From NCBI GenBank assembly GCA_947454745.1, contig CANGMV010000062.1, positions 1 to 6,659 of the forward strand: a stretch of 6,659 nt of DNA. The letters run 5' to 3'. A program made the translations under genes and the position numbers. This document shows positions 1 through 6,659 of the stretch, piece after piece. A model generated the notes under the pieces. That model saw nothing but the letters and a program-made list of their open reading frames with translations. It made no database searches and was not told the origin of the DNA. The first letter of the stretch is position 1. Each line of letters opens with the position of its first letter. This DNA is from Bacteroidota bacterium. GTDB taxonomy: Bacteria > Bacteroidota > Bacteroidia > Chitinophagales > Chitinophagaceae.

Positions 1-26
1 ACGATCAATACATTCCATATCAAAGC

Positions 27-31
27 GAGGA
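27..31 (+). promoter_or_regulatory. Possible ribosome binding site for porQ
   Basis: GAGGA lies six bases before the GTG at 38 and is the only support for that codon as the porQ start. It could be chance: Bacteroidota often initiate without a Shine-Dalgarno sequence, and the open frame to its left leaves an upstream start possible. Confidence 0.35.
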
Positions 32-37
32 TCCATT

Positions 38-1036
38 GTGATTAGCTTCCTTACGGGATTTGTGTTGAATGTTACCAGTATTAATGCACAAACAACTGCA
101 GGTAATGCAGTATATAATTTTTTAGAACTGCCATATAGTGCCAAAGCAACTGCATTGGGTGGATTGAATATAAGTTCAATGGGATCAGATCTAGGATTGG
201 CAATGTACAATCCTTCCCTGCTAATGCCTAGTATGGACAATCAACTACATGTTAGTGTAAAGCCATTTTATGCAGGTATCCAACAATATGATGTAAGTGG
301 TGTAAAGGAATGGGAGCGAAAAAAAATTACTTGGGGCTGGGGAATTCATTTTATGGATTATGGCAATATACCTATCACTGATTTAGCAGGTAATGAATTA
401 GGCTCGATGCATCCAAATGATTATGCTGTTCAGGTTTCAGCAGCTAGTAATTATATTGAACATTTTAGAATTGGTGGTACCCTAAAATGGATACATTCTA
501 ATTATGGAATGTATCAATCTACTGGCATGGCAATGGATATTGCATTAAAATATTTAGCAGCTTCCAACCTTTCGCAAGCAAGTATCTTGGTGAAAAATAT
601 GGGGACTCAAATTAAAAGTACTGGAAGTAAACAGGAGCTTCCATTTAATGTTATACTAGGGTGGTCTAAAAAATTAGCTTCAGCACCTATTCAGTTTTCC
701 GTAACGGCCGATAGGTTATCGGTTTGGAATAATTTGTATTACGATGCGAATTTTTCGTTAGCTCAAGGTGAATCTGTACCAGGTCATTTGCAAAATCTTT
801 TTAATCACTTAATTATAGCATCCGAAGTATATATTGGCAATCAGGTTGATATTGATCTTGGTTATAATTTTATGAGACGTTATGATTTAAATGTACAAAA
901 TCAAGTGAATGGGATGAATGGAATGAGTACAGGAGTTGGGATGAGGTTTACTAATATGCATATTCAATATGGTACAGCATTTTTCCAACGCAACATGTAT
1001 CATCATTTCTCCTTGACATATCAATTTAAAAAATAA
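38..1036 (+). CDS. porQ: Type IX secretion system protein PorQ (start uncertain)
   Basis: PorQ is an outer-membrane beta-barrel protein of the T9SS. In Porphyromonas it belongs to the attachment complex with PorU, PorV and PorZ, which links secreted cargo to anionic LPS at the cell surface. Visible here: a hydrophobic export signal (residues 3-17) ending in INA|Q; the family's N-terminal block, starting YNFLELP at 26-32 and running to ALGG at 39-42; the NPSLL block at 58-62; then alternating aromatic/polar strands (for example GGTLKWIHSNYG 146-157 and IDLGYNFMRR 272-281) ending in LTYQF at 326-330. Length (332 aa) is normal for the family. The start used is GTG at 38, with GAGGA at 27-31 six bases upstream. 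However, the frame stays open to base 2, and this start gives a signal peptide with no N-terminal Lys/Arg, whereas codons 23-28 just upstream would encode Lys-Arg. The real start may therefore lie left of the window. Product assignment is firm; the 5' end is not. Confidence 0.9.
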   Translation: MISFLTGFVLNVTSINAQTTAGNAVYNFLELPYSAKATALGGLNISSMGSDLGLAMYNPSLLMPSMDNQLHVSVKPFYAGIQQYDVSGVKEWERKKITWGWGIHFMDYGNIPITDLAGNELGSMHPNDYAVQVSAASNYIEHFRIGGTLKWIHSNYGMYQSTGMAMDIALKYLAASNLSQASILVKNMGTQIKSTGSKQELPFNVILGWSKKLASAPIQFSVTADRLSVWNNLYYDANFSLAQGESVPGHLQNLFNHLIIASEVYIGNQVDIDLGYNFMRRYDLNVQNQVNGMNGMSTGVGMRFTNMHIQYGTAFFQRNMYHHFSLTYQFKK

Positions 1037-1057
1037 TCCCCTCATTACTGAAGGGAT
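1028..1057 (-). terminator. Rho-independent terminator of the porW-like/PBP1A transcript
   Basis: Bases 1036-1057 form a hairpin when read on the minus strand: nine base pairs (ATCCCTTCA against TGAGGGGAT, one G-U pair) around a four-base GTAA loop. It is followed by TATTTTTT (bases 1028-1035 read backwards), giving a U-rich tail. It begins about 24 bases after the PBP1A stop codon. On the plus strand the same stem has a C-A mismatch and no T-run follows it, so it fits the minus-strand operon much better than porQ. The T-tract is the complement of the last porQ codons (Lys-Lys-stop). Nothing else is visible in the 44-base gap between the two convergent genes. Confidence 0.7.
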
Positions 1058-1080
1058 CAAATTTGCTTACTATCTTTTAT

Positions 1081-3465
1081 CTAATTCTTTTTTGGCGGGA
1101 ATAAAGCTTTTGGCTTTTGCGCTTCCTTATTTGGCTTTGTGTCATTCTTTTTTGGTGCTTCTTTTACAGGAACAGCAGGTTTTGTAGTTGTCGGAATGGT
1201 ATAGTCTGATTCTGCGGATACATCCTCCGATTTTTCCATTGACAAAATAGATTTATCCATTGCAATCGTATCTTTCGAAACAAAGTTCACATTAAAGTCT
1301 GCTGCTAAGCTTGAAGGTCTTTCGAAGTTGGCATTTTGGTCCAAATTACAGGCAGGGTCATTAGAAACTTTTTCCATAAAGTATGCCCAGATAGGTAAGG
1401 ATGCATGCGCACCTTGTCCAAAATAATTATCTGAGAAACGAATGTACCTGTCGTCGCAACCCACCCATGCACCCGCTAAAATTTGAGGGGTGTAACCCAT
1501 AAACCAAAGGTCACTGTTGTCATTGGTAGTTCCTGTTTTACCAGCAATTGATTGTGCTTTTACATCATAGGAATACATGCTTCGGCCAGTACCTTTGCTT
1601 ATTACCCCTTGCATCATACTTACTACAGAGTAGGCAGTTACTTCGTCAATTATTTTTCTTCTTTGTGGTGAGAAGCTCTCTAATACATTGCCGTTTTTAT
1701 CCTCGATACGATTAATGAAAAAAGGCTGAGCATTGTAACCACTACCAGGGAACATAGTATAAGCTTGAACCATTTCGAACAATGAAATTTCACATGATCC
1801 TAATGCAATAGATGGATAGGGTTGTATAGGAGCTTGAACATTGCATTTTTTTAAGTAGTCAACTAATTCTTTAGCGGCTTCATTCCCTTTGCCATTAATT
1901 TGTTTCATGATATAGGCCGATGCACAGTTGCGAGACTCCGCCAATGCTTGTGCCATTGGAATGGACAATCCAGTACAAGATTTAGGGGTATTTGGTACCA
2001 TGCCATAACCATCAAACATTTGTTGTTGATCCTGAACGATGGTGTTAGGTGTAAATCCAGCCTTTTCAATTGCTAATGAATACAACAATGGTTTCATAGT
2101 ACTGCCCACCTGACGTCTCGTATTAATATTTACGTGGTCATATTTAAAGGTTTTAAAATCAACACCACCTACCCAAGCCTTCACTTCTCCTGTAAATGGA
2201 TCAACGGCTAGGAAGCCAGTTTGTAATATTTGCTTGTGGTACTTTAAGGAATCCAAAGGAGTCATTACCGTATCAATAAAGCGATTTTTATTCCAAGCAA
2301 ATACACGCATAGGTACCTCTTGGTTAAATGTTTTTCTTGCATCTTCGTCACTTACATCTTCCTTCTTTAAATTTCTCCAACGGTCGGTTTGTTTAACAGC
2401 TAATTCCAATTGGTTGCTAAACTCTTTCCATATTTCTCCTGACTTAATTTTTGGTTGCTGACTAAACTCTTTTTGTAAATAAGCCATATGCCTTGCAACA
2501 GCTTCTTCGGCGTATAACTGCATTCGAGGGTTGATGGTGGTATAAATTTTTAAACCATCCTTATATAAATTGTAGGCATCTCCATTGTTCTTTTTATGTT
2601 CCTTGCACCATTTTTTCATGAATTCACCAAGGTTCATTCTGAAATAGGGGCCTAGACCATTGTTCTCATCTAATTTTTTAAAGTTGGTGACAACAGGTAA
2701 TTGCTTTAATTGTTCAGCTTGGTCATTCGTAATATATTTTTGACCAGCCATTCTGTTTAATACAAGGTTACGTCTTTCTAAAGCCAACTTAGGATTACGG
2801 TTAGGGTTATACTTAGTTGGGGCATTTATCATTCCGATTAACAAGGCAGCTTCCTCAACACTAATGCGATCGGGTTCTTTTTGGAAAAAACTTCTCGATG
2901 CATTGCTCACTCCAAATAGATTTTCACTAAAGGGCACCGTGTTCAAATAGAGTGTAATAATCTCTTGTTTAGTAAAATTTCGTTCAAGTTTAATGGCGAT
3001 GATACTCTCTTTAATTTTCTGGATCAAACGTAAAAGTTTATTTTTTGTACTCCAGTTGTCGGTAAATAAATTCTTAGCGGTCTGCATGGTAATGGTGGAA
3101 GCTCCTCCTTGGCTACCTAAAAAGGCAACTGCACGTAATAAACCTTCACCATCTACACCATAGTGGTCATAAAATCTTTTATCCTCGGTTGCTACTAACG
3201 CCTGGATTAAATAGGGGCTAATGTCACGGTATTTTACACTGATCCTGTCTTCTAAATAATATTTGCCCATAGGTGTTCCATCTTGTGCATAAACCTGACT
3301 AGCTAGGGATGCCGTGGGGTTTTCGATGTCATTTAAATCGGGCATGTCTCCAATCCAACCCCAGTTTAACATGAGTAGGAATAAGATAAATATACCCATC
3401 GAAATAAAATAATATTTCCAAAAAAGGCGTACCCAATTTTTAGGTTTTTTAGTTTCTTGATTCAC
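1081..3465 (-). CDS. Bifunctional class A penicillin-binding protein (PBP1A type)
   Basis: Inner-membrane, periplasm-facing peptidoglycan synthase that polymerises lipid II (GT51 glycosyltransferase) and cross-links stem peptides (transpeptidase). Domains in order: basic cytoplasmic tail (1-18), one membrane helix (about 19-37), GT51 domain (about 60-240), linker (about 245-415), transpeptidase (about 416-700), Lys/Pro-rich tail (752-794). GT51 motifs: EDKRFYDHYG at 94-103 with catalytic Glu94, GASTITMQTAKN at 121-132, the KIKE block at 150-153, LYLN at 172-175, and APTKYNPNRNP at 215-225 followed by RRN. Transpeptidase motifs: STMK at 455-458 (nucleophile Ser455), SRN at 511-513, KTGT at 643-646. 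No catalytic residue is missing, and 794 aa is an ordinary length. Start is GTG at 3465, chosen because it precedes the basic tail and membrane helix and has AGGA five bases upstream. It lies 10 bases after the PorW-like stop codon, so it is almost certainly cotranscribed with that gene. Gene names vary (mrcA, ponA, pbp1A), so none is assigned. Confidence 0.95.
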   Translation of the reverse strand: MNQETKKPKNWVRLFWKYYFISMGIFILFLLMLNWGWIGDMPDLNDIENPTASLASQVYAQDGTPMGKYYLEDRISVKYRDISPYLIQALVATEDKRFYDHYGVDGEGLLRAVAFLGSQGGASTITMQTAKNLFTDNWSTKNKLLRLIQKIKESIIAIKLERNFTKQEIITLYLNTVPFSENLFGVSNASRSFFQKEPDRISVEEAALLIGMINAPTKYNPNRNPKLALERRNLVLNRMAGQKYITNDQAEQLKQLPVVTNFKKLDENNGLGPYFRMNLGEFMKKWCKEHKKNNGDAYNLYKDGLKIYTTINPRMQLYAEEAVARHMAYLQKEFSQQPKIKSGEIWKEFSNQLELAVKQTDRWRNLKKEDVSDEDARKTFNQEVPMRVFAWNKNRFIDTVMTPLDSLKYHKQILQTGFLAVDPFTGEVKAWVGGVDFKTFKYDHVNINTRRQVGSTMKPLLYSLAIEKAGFTPNTIVQDQQQMFDGYGMVPNTPKSCTGLSIPMAQALAESRNCASAYIMKQINGKGNEAAKELVDYLKKCNVQAPIQPYPSIALGSCEISLFEMVQAYTMFPGSGYNAQPFFINRIEDKNGNVLESFSPQRRKIIDEVTAYSVVSMMQGVISKGTGRSMYSYDVKAQSIAGKTGTTNDNSDLWFMGYTPQILAGAWVGCDDRYIRFSDNYFGQGAHASLPIWAYFMEKVSNDPACNLDQNANFERPSSLAADFNVNFVSKDTIAMDKSILSMEKSEDVSAESDYTIPTTTKPAVPVKEAPKKNDTKPNKEAQKPKALFPPKKN

Positions 3466-3470
3466 AGTGG

Positions 3471-3474
3471 TCCT
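3471..3474 (-). promoter_or_regulatory. Ribosome binding site for the PBP1A gene
   Basis: Read on the minus strand, AGGA sits in the 10-base gap after the PorW-like stop codon and five bases before the GTG. It supports GTG at 3465 as the start; the next in-frame ATG (Met23) would cut into the membrane helix. The tight spacing also suggests translational coupling to the upstream gene. Confidence 0.55.
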
Positions 3475-3475
3475 A

Positions 3476-6400
3476 TTAAGGTTTATAAATTTTGTTCAAC
3501 ATAAATTCCTTGTACAACAACAAATCCTCTTGAGATTTAATTAAGAGGATATTCGACTTCCCAATAATATATGTATCATATTGCTTATCTGAAACAAATG
3601 AAATGAGTTCATTTTTTAGTCTTGGCTTTATACGGTTCAAATATTGAGCAGACTTTTGAATGTTTTCAAATGGTCCAATCCAAACAATATAGATGTCTTT
3701 TTCAAATTGAATAAAAGTTGAGTTCAACTTTAGATTATTGAATTCGTCGTTATTTACATTGGTAAAAGCAGTTTGCATTTCTTTTACAAACATCGGCTTG
3801 ACACCCTTAGTGACAAAAGCCAAATATTGAGGCTCGGTGCTGTCAAGTACAAACTCAATCCTAGGATTTGCTTCAGGCATTGCTTTTGGCAGATTTGCAT
3901 TTACGATGTTATTGTTATTTTTTAGGGTAGTGGGTGTATTTAATTTAGAAGTATCATTTTTTGCATTGTTTTGCGCAATGATCGTATTGTTTACTTTAGG
4001 AGTAGGGGTTTCTAAAATTTCAGCTGGTGTAAATTGTTCTTTTATAATTTGTAATCCAGCTAAATAATCTTCTGTGCCTTTCCTGTTTTTAATTTCTACA
4101 ATAATATTTTTCGCTTTCTCTTTAATGATATCATTTTTGTTCATGCCTATTATAGAGTCCAATAAGACAAGTGCTTGGCTGTCTTGTTTTTGTTGAGCGT
4201 ACATTTTTATTTTCAGAAATTGAAATGGTATATTCCATTTAGTTTTTCTGATATCTGCATTGATTCTTTTCGCCAATTGGTCTAATTTATCCCAATTGCC
4301 AATTTGACTTAAAAAATAGGCTTCCTTGTATTCGTTTACAATTTCACGATCTTTATTTTTCTTTAGCGCTTCTTCTGCTTTTTTGCTTGCATAAATGCCA
4401 TTTGGGAATCTGCTGTTTACAATAGCTATAATTCGATTCGATTTTTCAGTTTCTCCGTCATGTAAATATTGACTTGCCATGTCGAGTAATGCACGTTCTG
4501 TTATCACTGAATCAATATTTTTTTCAATAATTTTTTGATAGATAGGCTTCGCCTTTTCAAAATCATTCAGTTTTAATAGAAAGGTTTGCGCTGTTGTTAA
4601 CGCGGCAGTATTCCAATTTTTTTGAGCAACCGATAGTGCTGTTAAATCTGAAATTAATTTATATGATATACTGTCTTTAGGGCCACTCGCTTTTTTGACA
4701 CTTGTACTAGTGTCTTTTGTAAAGCTTACCATATTCGAATTAATAGGCTTGGCAGTTGCATTGGCTATATTATTGCTCGTCTTTCTACGCCATTGATCGA
4801 CATTGGGGCGCTCTCCCCATTTTTGTATAAAGCTTTGTTTGCCTTGTGAGATAGTGGCGGCATTGTCGAAGTAAAAACTGGATGCAATGGATGAGCCATT
4901 GAAATTATTTATAGTACTGTTGGAGGGAATATCAGGGATACTATTAATGGAATACTTGCTTGGCTTTTCTGCAAACAAATTTATTAAATGCTGAGATTCA
5001 ATCTGAAGTCGCTTTGACCATGCGTTTGCAGTAGGGACTTGTAGCTCTTTTGCTAATTGATAAATGTACATCAAACTATCTTCCTTTTGATAATTGATGG
5101 TTTGCTCGTTAATTGTATTGATCCATTTTTTTCTTAAAACAATTTGTTCAAATTGTGGGTTTGTTTTTAATACCCCATTTAAACTATCATATGCAATTTT
5201 TGCAATACCATAATTGTCATATTCATAATTGATGTTGCCAAGAAGTTCAAAAGCTTTTTGCTTTTGCGGCAAGTTGGATTTATTGTTCTTAATGGCAGTT
5301 ACTAGCCATTCATTGGCTTTTTGTATAGACTTATTTTGAATCGCTAATTTTGCCATCTCAAAATAAATAATATCTATATAGGGCTTATATTTTTCTCTTC
5401 TTGTCATGCGCTCCAACTCGGATGCCAAGGATTCCCATGGGTTGTTTGCATTTTTTGATTCAATCCGAATCATGTTGATTTTAGCATAAACGCCGATGAT
5501 CGGGTTTGGAGAAAACTCATTCGCTTTTTTGTACCATTTATAGGCATTGTTTGTATTGTCTACTTTTTGCCAAAGTTGTGCGATTAAAAAATACCATCTA
5601 CTTTTTGCTAGGTCATCTTCGGCGTTGGGAAGTGCAGCTTCTAAATACTTGGCTGCATTTTCATAGGATTCCATTAAGTAATATCCATAAGCCAATTGTT
5701 CATTTAAAAAGGGGTGCAACCTTTTTGGGAATAATGCATCTGCTTTTAATAGTTGAAGCAAACTGATGCCTTCGTTAATAGCATTGGTCTCAAAATAATT
5801 TCGAGCCTGCCAAATCATACTTTCATTACGCACATTTATATTCTCCCAAGCACGATTGTTTTCCTTGGTGGCTATACTAAACTGTCCATTGGTTTTACGA
5901 AGATTGCTTCCAATAGGTAAATCCATTCCATTGTCTTTTTCGTCAAAGGAATAATTTATAAATTGTAAGATGCTTGCAGAGGTATCAAAATTGCGATGAA
6001 AAAGGTATGATTTTGCTAAAAGTAAATATGCGTCATCTACCCAGTTGCTTCTTAAATCATGTAATACTATATTAGCATTACAACGATAGATGATTGAATC
6101 GATACTACTCTTTGAAGTTGTGGCTAGGTCGTAGTCGTAAAAACTAAGTAAGGTACTATAGTCTTCTTGGTACAGGCTTCTTGCTTTTTGTATTATTTCT
6201 TTTAATTCTTCTTCGGCATTAAATAGATAATTGAATTGAGAAACCGTATTTTGATAGGCTCTTCTCCCTAAAGTATATTTTGTTTTTAATAATCTTTCAT
6301 AGGGAAGTGGGCGTTCCTCTTCCGCTGGTGTAAATTTAGAAACAGTGTTATTTAATTCGCTGTTTGCTTTTTGCTTTACATCATTGGCTTTGTTTAATAT

Positions 6401-6589
6401 ATCCCCTTTTACTTTTTTTTGCGCTGAGTCCAAAACACTATTTATTTTTTTAACGAGTTTGTTTTGGTTTAAGTCAAGTGTTTTTTTTGTTGTATCCTGG
6501 GTAAATGCATGAAAAGGGAGTAGGGCAATGATCATGATTGCCAACAGTCCTTTTTTACTGTATTGTGCGGGATTTTTCTTAGGGTACAT
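3476..6589 (-). CDS. porW: PorW/SprE-family TPR protein of the type IX secretion system
   Basis: PorW (SprE in Flavobacterium) is a TPR-rich periplasmic component needed for T9SS secretion and gliding; in Porphyromonas it is a lipoprotein thought to connect the PorK/N ring with the attachment complexes. Visible here (numbering from ATG 6589, 1037 aa): signal peptide 12-30 (two Lys, hydrophobic core, AFT|QD); a Lys/Asn-rich, probably helical segment 37-85; the family-like YxLFNxxxxL block near 121-129; TPR-like helical pairs around 183-212, 293-360, 404-475 and 655-727; the hallmark FYFDN at 572-576 followed by WGERPNVDQWRR at 591-602; an Asn/Thr/Pro linker 861-905; and a conserved C-terminal domain 909-1037 (aromatic-rich, IVWIGPF 968-974) that looks SPOR-like. 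No lipobox cysteine is present; I find only one Cys (170). Start: TTG at 6601 would add four residues and has AAGGG four bases upstream; ATG at 6589 is preferred. The next gene, PBP1A, follows after 10 bases. Family call rests on recalled motif patterns, not a search. Confidence 0.8.
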   Translation of the reverse strand: MYPKKNPAQYSKKGLLAIMIIALLPFHAFTQDTTKKTLDLNQNKLVKKINSVLDSAQKKVKGDILNKANDVKQKANSELNNTVSKFTPAEEERPLPYERLLKTKYTLGRRAYQNTVSQFNYLFNAEEELKEIIQKARSLYQEDYSTLLSFYDYDLATTSKSSIDSIIYRCNANIVLHDLRSNWVDDAYLLLAKSYLFHRNFDTSASILQFINYSFDEKDNGMDLPIGSNLRKTNGQFSIATKENNRAWENINVRNESMIWQARNYFETNAINEGISLLQLLKADALFPKRLHPFLNEQLAYGYYLMESYENAAKYLEAALPNAEDDLAKSRWYFLIAQLWQKVDNTNNAYKWYKKANEFSPNPIIGVYAKINMIRIESKNANNPWESLASELERMTRREKYKPYIDIIYFEMAKLAIQNKSIQKANEWLVTAIKNNKSNLPQKQKAFELLGNINYEYDNYGIAKIAYDSLNGVLKTNPQFEQIVLRKKWINTINEQTINYQKEDSLMYIYQLAKELQVPTANAWSKRLQIESQHLINLFAEKPSKYSINSIPDIPSNSTINNFNGSSIASSFYFDNAATISQGKQSFIQKWGERPNVDQWRRKTSNNIANATAKPINSNMVSFTKDTSTSVKKASGPKDSISYKLISDLTALSVAQKNWNTAALTTAQTFLLKLNDFEKAKPIYQKIIEKNIDSVITERALLDMASQYLHDGETEKSNRIIAIVNSRFPNGIYASKKAEEALKKNKDREIVNEYKEAYFLSQIGNWDKLDQLAKRINADIRKTKWNIPFQFLKIKMYAQQKQDSQALVLLDSIIGMNKNDIIKEKAKNIIVEIKNRKGTEDYLAGLQIIKEQFTPAEILETPTPKVNNTIIAQNNAKNDTSKLNTPTTLKNNNNIVNANLPKAMPEANPRIEFVLDSTEPQYLAFVTKGVKPMFVKEMQTAFTNVNNDEFNNLKLNSTFIQFEKDIYIVWIGPFENIQKSAQYLNRIKPRLKNELISFVSDKQYDTYIIGKSNILLIKSQEDLLLYKEFMLNKIYKP

Positions 6590-6609
6590 AAATAGGTTCA
6601 AAATGCCCT

Positions 6610-6645
6610 TAAAAATACAATTAATCCTTATTATTTTGTCAAAAA
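6610..6645 (-). promoter_or_regulatory. Possible Bacteroidota-type promoter for the porW-like/PBP1A operon
   Basis: Read on the minus strand, TATTTTTA (6617-6610) matches the Bacteroidota -7 consensus TAnnTTTG at all but the last base. A TTG within TTTTTGAC (6645-6638) lies 22 bases upstream, at the long end of the spacing known for the -33 element. Transcription would start near 6604, leaving about 15 bases of leader before ATG 6589 and almost none before TTG 6601, which favours the ATG. In DNA this AT-rich such matches arise easily by chance. Nothing else is recognisable from 6602 to the window edge. Confidence 0.25.
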
Positions 6646-6659
6646 TTGCATTCCCATCG

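Noticed and set aside
1..36. Minus-strand ATG at 36 with 12 open codons running off the left edge
   Set aside because: It overlaps the open porQ frame, has no visible leader or promoter and is too short to recognise. A divergent gene here would leave no space for porQ expression signals if porQ starts at 38.
861..960. Met/Gly/Asn-rich stretch near the end of porQ, checked as a possible repeat
   Set aside because: The short NGM-like units (about residues 291-303) are not a regular tandem repeat and fit ordinary beta-barrel loop variation.
2234..2461. Plus-strand open frame of 75 codons
   Set aside because: It lies wholly antisense to the PBP linker, has no recognisable domain and looks like a shadow of the real gene.
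3837..4067. Plus-strand open frame of 76 codons with hydrophobic stretches
   Set aside because: It is antisense to the Asn/Lys-rich linker of the PorW-like gene; Phe/Leu/Val-rich translations are what AAC/AAA-type codons give on the opposite strand.
5506..5766. Plus-strand open frame of 86 codons
   Set aside because: It is antisense to the TPR region of the PorW-like gene, with no independent start signal or recognisable protein family.
6603..6659. Plus-strand open frame from ATG 6603 to the right edge, 19 codons, beginning MPLKIQLILI
   Set aside because: It has a hydrophobic, signal-like start, but it would face the porW-like gene with almost no gap and no room for its own promoter outside that gene. 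TAGG six bases upstream is weak. Too short to judge; sequence to the right of the window would decide.

Overview
The window reads as chromosomal DNA from a gliding-type or secretion-competent member of the Bacteroidota. It is AT-rich, has Bacteroidota-style leaders with little reliance on Shine-Dalgarno sequences, and carries two genes of the type IX secretion system (T9SS), a machine confined to that phylum. The style of the PorW-like protein (Asn/Lys-rich, signal peptide in place of a lipobox) resembles Chitinophagaceae-type proteins as I remember them. That family-level placement is inference, not something the sequence proves.

Layout: (1) bases 38-1036, plus strand, porQ, an outer-membrane beta-barrel of the T9SS attachment complex, lying so close to the left edge that its true start may be outside. 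(2) bases 1037-1080, a 44-base convergent gap holding a hairpin that best fits a terminator for the minus strand. (3) bases 1081-3465, minus strand, a bifunctional class A penicillin-binding protein (PBP1A type) with all glycosyltransferase and transpeptidase motifs intact. (4) bases 3476-6589 (or 6601), minus strand, a TPR-rich PorW/SprE-family protein. (5) bases 6602-6659, a short leader with a possible weak promoter.

The PorW-like gene and the PBP gene are 10 bases apart on the same strand and very probably form one transcript (PorW-like first, PBP1A second), ending in the hairpin next to porQ. Functionally, PorQ (outer-membrane attachment complex) and PorW (periplasmic link between the PorK/N ring and the attachment complexes in characterised systems) belong to the same secretion machine. 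The PBP builds the peptidoglycan that the machine has to cross. I see no mobile element, CRISPR array, RNA gene or clearly new system. The points worth checking are the start codons (all three genes have a non-ATG candidate), the absent lipobox in the PorW-like protein, the secretion/cell-wall gene pairing, and the terminator that overlaps the end of porQ.
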